From contig DETM01000007.1 in the NCBI GenBank assembly GCA_002361655.1, positions 3,009-26,883 on the forward strand: a stretch of DNA of 23,875 nt, given 5' to 3'. The notes below the pieces were generated by a model. That model was not told the DNA's origin, did no database searches, and saw only the letters and a program-made list of their open reading frames with translations. This stretch comes from Prevotella sp. UBA3288. GTDB taxonomy: Bacteria; Bacteroidota; Bacteroidia; Bacteroidales; Bacteroidaceae. Of the stretch, positions 1-6,529 are shown in pieces (position 1 is the first letter of the stretch; every line of letters begins with the position of its first letter). The translations under genes and the position numbers were made by a program.

Positions 1-114
1 TCGATGGATGTCTACATCACCAAACTGCGCAAGCATCTGAAGGACGACCCCCAGATTGAGATTATCAACATCCACGGCAAGGGCTACAAACTGATCACGC
101 CCGAAGAGGATTAA
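1..114 (+). CDS. OmpR-family response regulator, C-terminal fragment
   Basis: The window opens inside a reading frame that runs without interruption to a TAA at 112-114. The 37 visible residues include VYITKLRKHLKDDP and INIHGKGYKL, the last helix and beta-hairpin wing of the winged-helix DNA-binding domain of OmpR/PhoB-type response regulators. The LRKHL...I.N.HG.GYKL pattern is characteristic of that family. The receiver domain and any partner sensor kinase lie outside the window, so the regulon cannot be inferred. RprY-like regulators of Bacteroidales end in a similar way, but the specific orthologue is not provable from this tail. Confidence 0.85.
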   Translation, partial: SMDVYITKLRKHLKDDPQIEIINIHGKGYKLITPEED

Positions 115-152
115 CCCTACGGTCGGTACGACAGCCCTTTTACTATGACAGC

Positions 153-184
153 ATGGCGGCCTGTCCTCACGGACAGGCCGCCAT
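153..184. terminator. Perfect 14-bp stem-loop after the response regulator
   Basis: Bases 153-166 are the exact reverse complement of 171-184, enclosing a 4-base loop (TCAC on the plus strand, GTGA on the minus strand). It lies 39 bp after the regulator stop codon. No T-tract follows on either strand, so it is not a classical intrinsic terminator. It may instead stabilise an mRNA 3' end or act as a protein- or RNA-binding hairpin. The apex is shared with two further hairpins in the same gap. Confidence 0.45.
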
Positions 185-195
185 CGATACATTAC

Positions 196-225
196 CCCGG
201 TTGAGTCCTCACGGATGATGCCGGG
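196..225. repeat. Stem-loop sharing the TCC-TCAC-GGA apex
   Basis: CCCGG at 196-200 pairs with CCGGG at 221-225. The enclosed loop carries GTCCTCACGGA at 205-215, the same apical sequence found in the hairpins at 153-184 and 319-355. On the minus strand the apex is TCC-GTGA-GGA, a GNRA-type tetraloop closed by three base pairs. The outer stem is only 5 bp, so as a lone hairpin it is weak. Its interest is the shared apex. Confidence 0.4.
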
Positions 226-304
226 AACATTCTAAACTATTATTATTAACCGGCACTGCCAACACCCCTCGGCATTGCTGTCTAAGGGTCGGACAGCGCC
301 CAAC

Positions 305-355
305 AAAAAAATGAAAAATCGCACGGCCCATGTCCTCACGGAGTGAGCCGCGCGA
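305..355 (-). terminator. Intrinsic terminator of the small-peptide transcript
   Basis: Read on the minus strand, TCGCGCGGC (355-347) pairs with GCCGTGCGA (327-319) to make a 9-bp stem with one G-T wobble. It is followed directly by a T-rich run (5 T, CA, 7 T; 318-305). It lies 18 bp past the stop codon of the 60-residue peptide, exactly where an operon terminator is expected. The loop contains the TCC-GTGA-GGA apex also seen in the two neighbouring hairpins. Confidence 0.75.
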
Positions 356-372
356 CCTTTATCGCTTAAGTA

Positions 373-555
373 TTAATACTCTTCTTCGTCGTCCCAGAAG
401 TCATCGTACCGGCGGGAGAAGTTTCCACTTGTTTCAGTTGTTGTCTCTCCCAGTGTTTCGGTCACAGTGTCACCTGCACCTGAAGCCAGCGCAAGTAGAT
501 TCTCGATTTTAACATTGACGAGTTCCGTATTGGGTGCAATATATGTCTTTTTCAT
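373..555 (-). CDS. 60-residue peptide of the 'MKKxYxxP' type, unknown function
   Basis: This short protein begins MKKTYIAPNTELVNVKIE, continues with LLALASGAGD, and ends in a Thr/Glu-rich stretch and a very acidic, aromatic tail (RRYDDFWDDEEEY). A good Shine-Dalgarno-like AAGGA lies about 8-12 bases before the ATG, the gene starts 21 bp after the large secreted protein's stop codon, and an intrinsic terminator follows. These three points argue that it is real and co-transcribed. Short proteins opening with a basic MKK, an aromatic residue, a proline and an acidic residue before a hydrophobic 'LLA' are frequent hypothetical proteins in Prevotella. No function is known to me. The SGAG after a hydrophobic patch resembles the cleavage region of a leader peptide, but no maturation enzyme is nearby, so a modified-peptide role is speculation. 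Confidence 0.75.
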   Translation of the reverse strand: MKKTYIAPNTELVNVKIENLLALASGAGDTVTETLGETTTETSGNFSRRYDDFWDDEEEY

Positions 556-576
556 AATTCACGTCCTTCTTTCTTC

Positions 577-2841
577 TTATTTAACAATAACTTTCTTACC
601 ATTTACGATGTACAGACCCTTTCTGGGCTGAGCCACACGCTGGCCCTGTAGATTGTAGAATGCTTTATCATTCGTCATTTCTACATTATCAGTGAGCGTA
701 GCGTCAATACCCGTCGTCTCGTCACCGAATGCAATAAATGAACGGGCTCCGGCAACATCTGCAGGCAGATAAGCCGTATTGGCACCAACAGTGAACGTGG
801 TTGTCGTCTTATAGAATCCGACGCCCTTGGCTCCATTCATCAGCACATAGATGCCTGCATCCTTATCTGTATTTGATGTTACACCCTCCAACTTGTTGGA
901 AGAGACATCTGTAGCACTGCTTGCCACAACAGGGATGTTGTAGGTATTAGCAGCGCCTTTCAGCAGTATACCGGTATTTGCGGGAACGCTTGTCACCTTG
1001 TTGAAAGTTACTGTTGTACCGGCAACCGTAGCGATGTACGCTGACAAGCCGTCAACGCCAGAGAAGTTCAGGGCATAAGGGCTATAATAGGTTGCATAAC
1101 CGGCAGCGGTGATGGACTTAGAGACTGAAGGAGCATAAGTTAGTCGGGCATTGTCAATGGCAGCCCAAGGATTATCTGCACCATTCATGTCAAGACCTAT
1201 CTCTAACTGGTTGTCTTCAACGACAGCGATAACCTCATAGTCATTGGCTACAGAACCAGCACCTGCAAGAGGTGTACTATAGGTTTTACCGTTGCTCTTG
1301 GCATAGACAAACTGAGCACCGATGTTTTGCGCAAGAACGGCTAATTGGAATTTATAGACACCATTGGGAAGACCTTGTATGGTCTGCGACATCTTACCAA
1401 CGAGGCCACCAGCCTCACCGGTCCAGTTTTCATAAGCATAAGTACCCGTAAATGCACTATTGGGGTTTTGAGCGGGTGTATATTCCAAACGGCGATAATT
1501 GGTGACAACTGAACAGTTGTTCCAGCCCTTCGCTAATTCTTGGAAGCCAGAACCACTAGCGGCAATCTCCATATTAGCATTGACAATGAGGCCAGTGACA
1601 TCGGCACCTTCGGCAATAGTTCCTTTGATGTAGAACCAGTCGCAACCAGATGCACTAGATCCGTCACAAGCAAAATAAAGAGTAGATGGAGTTGTGACAG
1701 TAAACTCTTCAGAGTTACCATTTACATCAGTACCGGTCGCAATGCTAAATGCCCATTTAATTTCACTTCCAACCTTAAAGTTACAAGTTCTAGTTGCCGC
1801 GTTTCCATTAACGCCACGAGCATAGATGGTGTATTTACCGACTGGCAAAGTCATCACTTCAACGTAAGTAGAAGAAGATGTTGTATGTCCCATCTTGTCC
1901 ATAGAAGCATAACTATCATTTGAGCCTTTGGATACCCCCGGGATGTTTTCGGCTTCTGTGAAATAAATCACATCTGTTACAGGTGTTTCGGCATACGAGA
2001 GATCAACTACATAATTGTCTGCATTAGGAGTAAATGATTTTGCGAAACGGGGATTAGAACCATTCATCGCGATGCTATAAAGTGTATTCCCCTTAAGTAT
2101 CTTTTGTGGATATGCAACTCGAATTGCAGCATCACCAACCAAATATTTTCCAGAGGCAATCTGCTTAATAAGTTTCCCTCCGTAATTAGCATTCACAGAG
2201 TAGGAATAAGCAGGTGTAACAGTAACTGTTACATCACTCATACTTTCCGTTCTATCCGACCATGTATAAGCCTCCACTACCGTTGCATTGCTAACAGTAG
2301 TTGCTCCACTTGCAGTTAATTTCTGTGAAGCATCAGAATTATCAACAATTGTGCAAGAATAAGTGCTTGTTATACGATTTAGCAAAAAAGTAACATGGAC
2401 ACTTTTACTCAACAAATTATCATTACGGGAACCGCTCCAGCTGTTTATGCGAAAATGACTTCCTTCATTCGTTCCAAAGAAAGATATAATTCCCTCCGTA
2501 TCATAAGTAGATGAACTAGAACTATTCGCATTTGTACCACGTGTGACAACATCACCAATACCTATTACCCATCGGCCTCCGCTTGTAACACTACAGTCAA
2601 ATTCAATTTGTACAGTTCCGGCTAATGACATATTAGCCACTCCACTTAAATCGGCTGTTGCCAAAGAATATTTCTTGTTGTTTGCTCCACCCGTAGCCGT
2701 AAGAGTACCATCGGCACCTGAAACGACTGTCATGTAATTACGATTGGTGAAACTGACTGTTTCACTTGCCCACGCACTCGCCCCCACGCACAGCGCTGCT
2801 CCGACGAGGAGCGATTTTTTTAGTAAGTTTTTTAAATTCAT
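577..2841 (-). CDS. Large secreted surface protein with C-terminal sorting-like tail
   Basis: The 754-residue product has an N-terminal signal peptide (basic MNLKNLLKK, hydrophobic core, cleavage near ASAWA-S, about residues 1-26). The middle is rich in Ser, Thr, Gly and Asn and looks like successive beta-sandwich modules. About residues 430-620 contain 'NANME...KGW' and 'GLPNGVYKFQLAVLAQN' followed by 'AIDNARLTY', a pattern typical of carbohydrate-binding or galactose-binding-like domains. The last 26 residues (YNLQGQRV..PRKGLYIVNGKKVIVK) form the tail common on Prevotella secreted proteins and resemble a short type IX sorting domain. No catalytic motif was recognised, so an adhesin or glycan-binding role is inference. 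The start follows a purine/A-rich leader with little Shine-Dalgarno, as is usual in Bacteroidota. The structured RNA at 2920-3201 ends about 80 bp upstream and could be its leader. Confidence 0.85.
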   Translation of the reverse strand: MNLKNLLKKSLLVGAALCVGASAWASETVSFTNRNYMTVVSGADGTLTATGGANNKKYSLATADLSGVANMSLAGTVQIEFDCSVTSGGRWVIGIGDVVTRGTNANSSSSSTYDTEGIISFFGTNEGSHFRINSWSGSRNDNLLSKSVHVTFLLNRITSTYSCTIVDNSDASQKLTASGATTVSNATVVEAYTWSDRTESMSDVTVTVTPAYSYSVNANYGGKLIKQIASGKYLVGDAAIRVAYPQKILKGNTLYSIAMNGSNPRFAKSFTPNADNYVVDLSYAETPVTDVIYFTEAENIPGVSKGSNDSYASMDKMGHTTSSSTYVEVMTLPVGKYTIYARGVNGNAATRTCNFKVGSEIKWAFSIATGTDVNGNSEEFTVTTPSTLYFACDGSSASGCDWFYIKGTIAEGADVTGLIVNANMEIAASGSGFQELAKGWNNCSVVTNYRRLEYTPAQNPNSAFTGTYAYENWTGEAGGLVGKMSQTIQGLPNGVYKFQLAVLAQNIGAQFVYAKSNGKTYSTPLAGAGSVANDYEVIAVVEDNQLEIGLDMNGADNPWAAIDNARLTYAPSVSKSITAAGYATYYSPYALNFSGVDGLSAYIATVAGTTVTFNKVTSVPANTGILLKGAANTYNIPVVASSATDVSSNKLEGVTSNTDKDAGIYVLMNGAKGVGFYKTTTTFTVGANTAYLPADVAGARSFIAFGDETTGIDATLTDNVEMTNDKAFYNLQGQRVAQPRKGLYIVNGKKVIVK

Positions 2842-2919
2842 AGTTGTTTTAAATTAGTTGTTAGTTATAATATTATGTTAATAAAATTGTAGTCGGTTTT
2901 TAGGCTAAAGTAGGCACAC

Positions 2920-2953
2920 AAAAAAAGCGTAAGATTGCTTTGCATCCTACGTC
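2920..2953 (-). terminator. Intrinsic terminator ending the structured RNA
   Basis: On the minus strand, CGTAGGAT pairs with ATCTTACG (8 bp, one G-T wobble), extended by GC/GC around an A bulge, and is followed at once by seven T (2926-2920). The CGTCTT/AAGACG stem of the upstream RNA shares bases 2950-2953 with this hairpin's edge. Rod and terminator may therefore compete, which is the arrangement expected of an attenuator. Confidence 0.7.
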
Positions 2954-3201
2954 TTCTATTCTGAGGTCCTGAGAAAACCCATTCCGAAAAGGTATCAGAT
3001 ACAGCAATCCCACGCCTATCAGCGTGGAACCTACTGCGTCCATCTTGTCGGAATTTGAAATTTCTCAGGTTTCAGAACACAAGACGAAGCACAACTTGCT
3101 CCTATTTGTTTACCCGCAATGTCCGGTAGTTTCTCCGCCCTTACGCCCTGTGCTCTCTCGCACCGGCAGCGGAGTGCCGCAGCACGTGCAGCATAAACTA
3201 C
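2920..3201 (-). ncRNA. Probable structured non-coding RNA or attenuator-type leader
   Basis: This stretch has no gene but behaves like a transcription unit on the minus strand. A -7 element TATTTTTG lies at 3213-3206 with a TTG at 3232-3230 (16 bp spacing, slightly short), so RNA should start near 3201. Long-range complementarity is nested: AAGACG 3081-3086 with 2950-2955, TCAGAA 3072-3077 with 2959-2964, nine bases 3061-3069 with 2968-2976, and TCGGAAT 3048-3054 with 2981-2987. A 6-bp hairpin at 3010-3027 lies inside. The 5' part is closed by GTAGTTT (3200-3194) with AAACTAC (3132-3126) and contains CTCCGC/GCGGAG and GTGC/GCAC stems. An intrinsic terminator ends it. Free-standing Bacteroidales RNAs with this promoter and a terminator exist (the Bacteroidales-1/6S-like class), but I cannot assign a family. 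It could instead be a riboswitch-like leader of the secreted-protein gene. The rest of the 2842-3396 gap holds only the plus-strand promoter at 3326-3356. Confidence 0.6.
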
Positions 3202-3205
3202 AGTG

Positions 3206-3232
3206 CAAAAATAACAAATATTACCGGAACAA
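3206..3232 (-). promoter_or_regulatory. Candidate Bacteroidetes promoter for the structured RNA
   Basis: TATTTTTG (3213-3206 on the minus strand) matches the -7 consensus TAnnTTTG exactly. TTG at 3232-3230 is a plausible -33 element, although the 16 bp gap is a few bases short of the usual 19-21. The predicted start lies just before the GTAGTTT strand of the first stem, which supports the assignment. Confidence 0.5.
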
Positions 3233-3325
3233 CCATCATCGGCCCAGAAAAATTATAGTTTATTAAGCATTCAGGCAGAAAGAATGTAAACCACAGCGTA
3301 TTTCATCGAAATATCTGCCTTTTGC

Positions 3326-3356
3326 TTGGCAGTTTGCAGAAAAACAACTATCTTTG
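3326..3356 (+). promoter_or_regulatory. Bacteroidetes-type promoter of the AAA-ATPase/nuclease gene
   Basis: TTG at 3326-3328 is followed after exactly 20 bp by TATCTTTG at 3349-3356, a full match to TAnnTTTG. The expected start is near 3363, leaving a leader of about 34 nt before the ATG at 3397. Confidence 0.6.
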
Positions 3357-3396
3357 CGGAAGAATTGCGGATGAACGATAAAATACAGACAGCATA

Positions 3397-5013
3397 ATGG
3401 AACAGACCGAAAAGAAACGCAGGGGCTACGCCGTGGGCGTACAGATGTTCGACTGGATACGTGAACGCGAGGCGGTATATGTAGACAAGACAGAGTATGT
3501 GTGGAAGATGGTGACGGCGGATGCCGTCAATTTCTTTCTCAGCCGCCCGCGCCGCTTCGGCAAGTCGCTGCTCGTAGATACCCTGCGCTGCTACTTCGAG
3601 GGGCGCAAGGAACTGTTTGAGGGGCTGTATATATATAATAAGGAGAAGGAGTGGAAGAAATATCCCGTCATCCGCCTCGACCTCTCGAACGGCAAGTACT
3701 ATGAGAAGGAGCGGGTACACGGAACGATCAGCGGCATATTGCGCGACCACGAGAAGAGATGGAATGTCACCGTCTATGACGAATATAACTATGACGACCG
3801 GCTGAAAAACATCATACATGCCGCCTACGAGCAGACGGGCGAGCGGGTGGTCATCCTCATCGACGAGTACGACGCGCCGATGCTCGACAGCATAAACGAC
3901 CCCGACCTGCAAGACTATATCCGCAACCGCATCCGCAGCCTCTTCTCGCCGCTGAAGGCACAGGCCCAGTATCTGCGCTTCGTCTTCCTGACGGGCATAT
4001 CGAAGTTCTCGCAACTCTCCGTGTTCAGCGAACTGAACAACCTGCAGCAGATGACCTTCGACCAGAACTACGAGGGCATCTGCGGCATCACCGAGGAGGA
4101 ACTGCTGACGTATATGAAGCCCGACATCGAACTGCTGACAGAGAAGATGGACAAGACCTACAGCCGCTGGGGCATGCACTTCACGTATGACGACATCGTG
4201 GCTAAACTGAAGGAGACCTACGACGGCTACCACTTCACGAAGAACTTCACCGACATCTACTGCCCTTGGAGCCTCGTCAACGCCTTCGCCATGGGCGACA
4301 TCATGAACTTCTGGTTCTCCACTGGCACGCCCACGATGCTGGTCAACGTGATGCGCCAGACGGGCGTCACCCTGCAACAGATAGAACACTTCCGTGCCAA
4401 ACTCAGCCGATTTGACGCCCCCACGGAGCGTATCAGCGACCCCATCCCCGTGCTCTTCCAGAGCGGCTACCTGACGTTGAAGGAGTATGACCCCATCGAC
4501 CATAAATACACATTAGGATTCCCCAACGGAGAGGTGCGCGAGGGCTTTGCCGACTCGCTCTATAAATACTACATGGAGGACTACGTGGGCAGCGGAGACA
4601 CCCTAGGCAACGCCTTTACCGACCTGCGGTCCAAGGAGATTTCGTTCGAGGAGTTCGTTGAGACCATCCGCCGCTGGTATGCAGGCATCCCCTACTCCAT
4701 CACAGACAGAAACCAAAATGAGCAACTCTACCAGTCGCTCATCTACGCCGCCCTGATGGGCTTCGGTGCTGACGTCAGTGCCGAGGAACAGACCTCCGAC
4801 GGCCGTATGGACATCGCCCTACGACTGCCCTACGCCATCTATATCATAGAACTGAAATACGGCAAAAGTGCCGACGAAGCCACCGACCAGATTATCAGGA
4901 AAGACTACGCCGTGCGCTTCGCCGCCGACGCCCGCCCCGTGTGGGCCGTGGGCATGAACATCAGCCAGGACCGCCGCACCATCGACAGTTACCGCATCGT
5001 GCAGGTGAAGTAG
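3397..5013 (+). CDS. AAA-ATPase-like protein with C-terminal PD-(D/E)XK nuclease fold
   Basis: The 538-residue protein belongs to the abundant Bacteroidales family joining an 'AAA-ATPase-like' domain to a PD-(D/E)XK domain (Pfam AAA-ATPase_like and PDDEXK_9). The family signature YVDKTEY is at about 29-35. A modified Walker A, SRPRRFGKS, lies at 49-57 and Walker B, VVILIDEYD, at 151-159. Near the C terminus, D472 in GRMDIAL and E485-x-K487 in IIELKYG supply the PD-(D/E)XK metal-binding triad. Length is typical and the gene looks intact. It has its own promoter and is divergent from the structured RNA. The biological role of the family is not established; DNA repair, mobile-element and defence roles are all guesses. 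The gene converges with trkH, 46 bp away, so it is a single-gene unit. Confidence 0.9.
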   Translation: MEQTEKKRRGYAVGVQMFDWIREREAVYVDKTEYVWKMVTADAVNFFLSRPRRFGKSLLVDTLRCYFEGRKELFEGLYIYNKEKEWKKYPVIRLDLSNGKYYEKERVHGTISGILRDHEKRWNVTVYDEYNYDDRLKNIIHAAYEQTGERVVILIDEYDAPMLDSINDPDLQDYIRNRIRSLFSPLKAQAQYLRFVFLTGISKFSQLSVFSELNNLQQMTFDQNYEGICGITEEELLTYMKPDIELLTEKMDKTYSRWGMHFTYDDIVAKLKETYDGYHFTKNFTDIYCPWSLVNAFAMGDIMNFWFSTGTPTMLVNVMRQTGVTLQQIEHFRAKLSRFDAPTERISDPIPVLFQSGYLTLKEYDPIDHKYTLGFPNGEVREGFADSLYKYYMEDYVGSGDTLGNAFTDLRSKEISFEEFVETIRRWYAGIPYSITDRNQNEQLYQSLIYAALMGFGADVSAEEQTSDGRMDIALRLPYAIYIIELKYGKSADEATDQIIRKDYAVRFAADARPVWAVGMNISQDRRTIDSYRIVQVK

Positions 5014-5059
5014 AAAAAGCCTTCGCGGGAAAAACTCAGTATAAGGGTCACCGCCCCTT

Positions 5060-6514
5060 TTAGTTCTCCTTCCAGAAAGAGCGGGTGAAGAGCACGAGGA
5101 CGGCAATGATCTCCAGACGGCCGACGAGCATCAGGAAAGAGCATAGCCACTTGACGCCACTGGAAAGTTCGGACCACGACATCTGAGGTCCGATGTTGGT
5201 GTCGAGACCGGCACCCACGTTGCTCACCAGACTGAGGGAGATGGTCATGGCATTGGTGAGGTCGACGCCTAGAACATGGAAGACGGCGGTGACGGTCAGC
5301 AGCATGATGATGTAGAGCGTGAGAAAGGCCAACAGCGTGACCAGGCGGTTCTGGGGTATGCTCTGTCCGCTCACCTTCACGGGCAACACGGCATTGGGGT
5401 GGAGCACGTGGCGGAACTCATTGCGCAGCACCTTGAGCAGCATCAGCACCCGGATGCACTTGAAACCACCGGTGGTGCTGCCGGCACTGGCTCCCATGAA
5501 CATAAGAAACATCAGTATGATCCACGTCAGATGGGGCCACGCACCGGCATCGGTGTCGCTCAGGCCGGTGGTGGTGATGAACGACACGACCTGGAAGAGG
5601 GCCGAGCGGAAAGCCGGCTCGAAGTGGTAGTCCAGTCGGGTGATGAGCAGGTACATGATCCAGATGGTGGCCACGACGATGGCAAAGATGTACATCTTGA
5701 ACTCGGAGTTGCGGAACAGGGCACCCAACCGGAACTTGAAGAGGCTCACATAGAGCAAGGTGAAATTGATGCCGGCGAGAAACTGGAAGAGGATGGCCAG
5801 ATACTCGACTGTGGGGCTGGCCAGGAAGATGGTGCCGTTGTGAATGGAGAAGCCGCCGGTGGCCGTGGTCGACATCGAGTAGTTGGTAGCACCAAACCAG
5901 TCCATGCCGGCCAACCAGAACGACAGGGCACAGAGCACGGTGAGCATCAGGTAGATGCTCCATATCCACTTGGCCGAGGTGGAGAGCCGGGGGTGCATCT
6001 TCGACCGCATGGGGCCGGTGGCCTCGGCAGCGAACACCTTGACGCTACCGCCGACGAGCGACGGCAGGACGGCGATGGTGAAGAAGACAATGCCCAAGCC
6101 GCCTATCCACTGCATCAGCGACCGCCAGAAGAGCAGGCCGTGGGGCAGCGACTCCACATCGTCGATGACGGTGGCGCCGGTGGTGGTGAATCCCGACATG
6201 GTCTCGAAATAGGCATCGGCGATGCTCGTCATCGAGCCGTGGATGAGGAAGGGGAACATGCCGAAGAAGGAGAAGACGACCCACGTCAGTGTGACTACGA
6301 CATAGGCATCGCGACGGCTCAACAGGTTTTCGGCCTCACGTCCGAAAAGCAGGAAGACGAAGGCAGCACCGAAGGTGAGCAGTGTGGAGAGGGCGAAGGC
6401 TATCGTGTCGTCTTCGTGGAACGACATGGCCATCGCCATGCAGCATGCCATGAAGAAGGCTTCGATGAAGAGCAGCGAGCCAATGATTTTCAATATGATG
6501 CGCCAGTTGATCAA
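5060..6514 (-). CDS. trkH: Potassium uptake channel subunit TrkH
   Basis: This 484-residue integral membrane protein is the ion-conducting subunit of the Trk potassium uptake system in the inner membrane. Four pore-loop repeats with selectivity-filter glycines are visible: TTTGAT (110-115), TATGGFS (217-223), TTTGLSD (314-320) and SNVGAGL (431-437). The conserved AGSTTGGFKCIR segment, the intramembrane gate region, is at 344-355. Multiple hydrophobic helices span the length, which matches the family (about 480 residues). The start codon lies 15 bp after the trkA stop codon, so the two partners are co-transcribed and probably translationally coupled. The gene converges with the AAA-ATPase gene. 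A weak AAGGG/CCCTT hairpin at 5043-5059 is the only terminator-like element between them. Confidence 0.96.
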   Translation of the reverse strand: MINWRIILKIIGSLLFIEAFFMACCMAMAMSFHEDDTIAFALSTLLTFGAAFVFLLFGREAENLLSRRDAYVVVTLTWVVFSFFGMFPFLIHGSMTSIADAYFETMSGFTTTGATVIDDVESLPHGLLFWRSLMQWIGGLGIVFFTIAVLPSLVGGSVKVFAAEATGPMRSKMHPRLSTSAKWIWSIYLMLTVLCALSFWLAGMDWFGATNYSMSTTATGGFSIHNGTIFLASPTVEYLAILFQFLAGINFTLLYVSLFKFRLGALFRNSEFKMYIFAIVVATIWIMYLLITRLDYHFEPAFRSALFQVVSFITTTGLSDTDAGAWPHLTWIILMFLMFMGASAGSTTGGFKCIRVLMLLKVLRNEFRHVLHPNAVLPVKVSGQSIPQNRLVTLLAFLTLYIIMLLTVTAVFHVLGVDLTNAMTISLSLVSNVGAGLDTNIGPQMSWSELSSGVKWLCSFLMLVGRLEIIAVLVLFTRSFWKEN

Positions 6515-6529
6515 GGTGAGTGCAGGGGA

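Noticed and set aside
153..355. Hammerhead ribozyme: GTCCGTGAGGAC on the minus strand is identical to the classic stem II.
   Set aside because: The required core strands CTGATGA and GAAAC are missing at all three sites, and the outer pairings do not form the three-way junction.
3040..3070. TPP riboswitch, because of a CTGAGA motif in the minus-strand RNA.
   Set aside because: The partner motif and the rest of the TPP core are absent, and CTGAGA here is part of a perfect 9-bp stem with 2968-2976.
3397..5013. Retron or other reverse-transcriptase defence system formed by the ncRNA and the ATPase-nuclease.
   Set aside because: No reverse transcriptase or other retron component is present in the window; only adjacency remains.
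5043..5062. Terminator between the convergent AAA-ATPase and trkH genes.
   Set aside because: The stem is only 5 bp with a 7-base loop and no real T-tract on either strand, so it is too weak to call.
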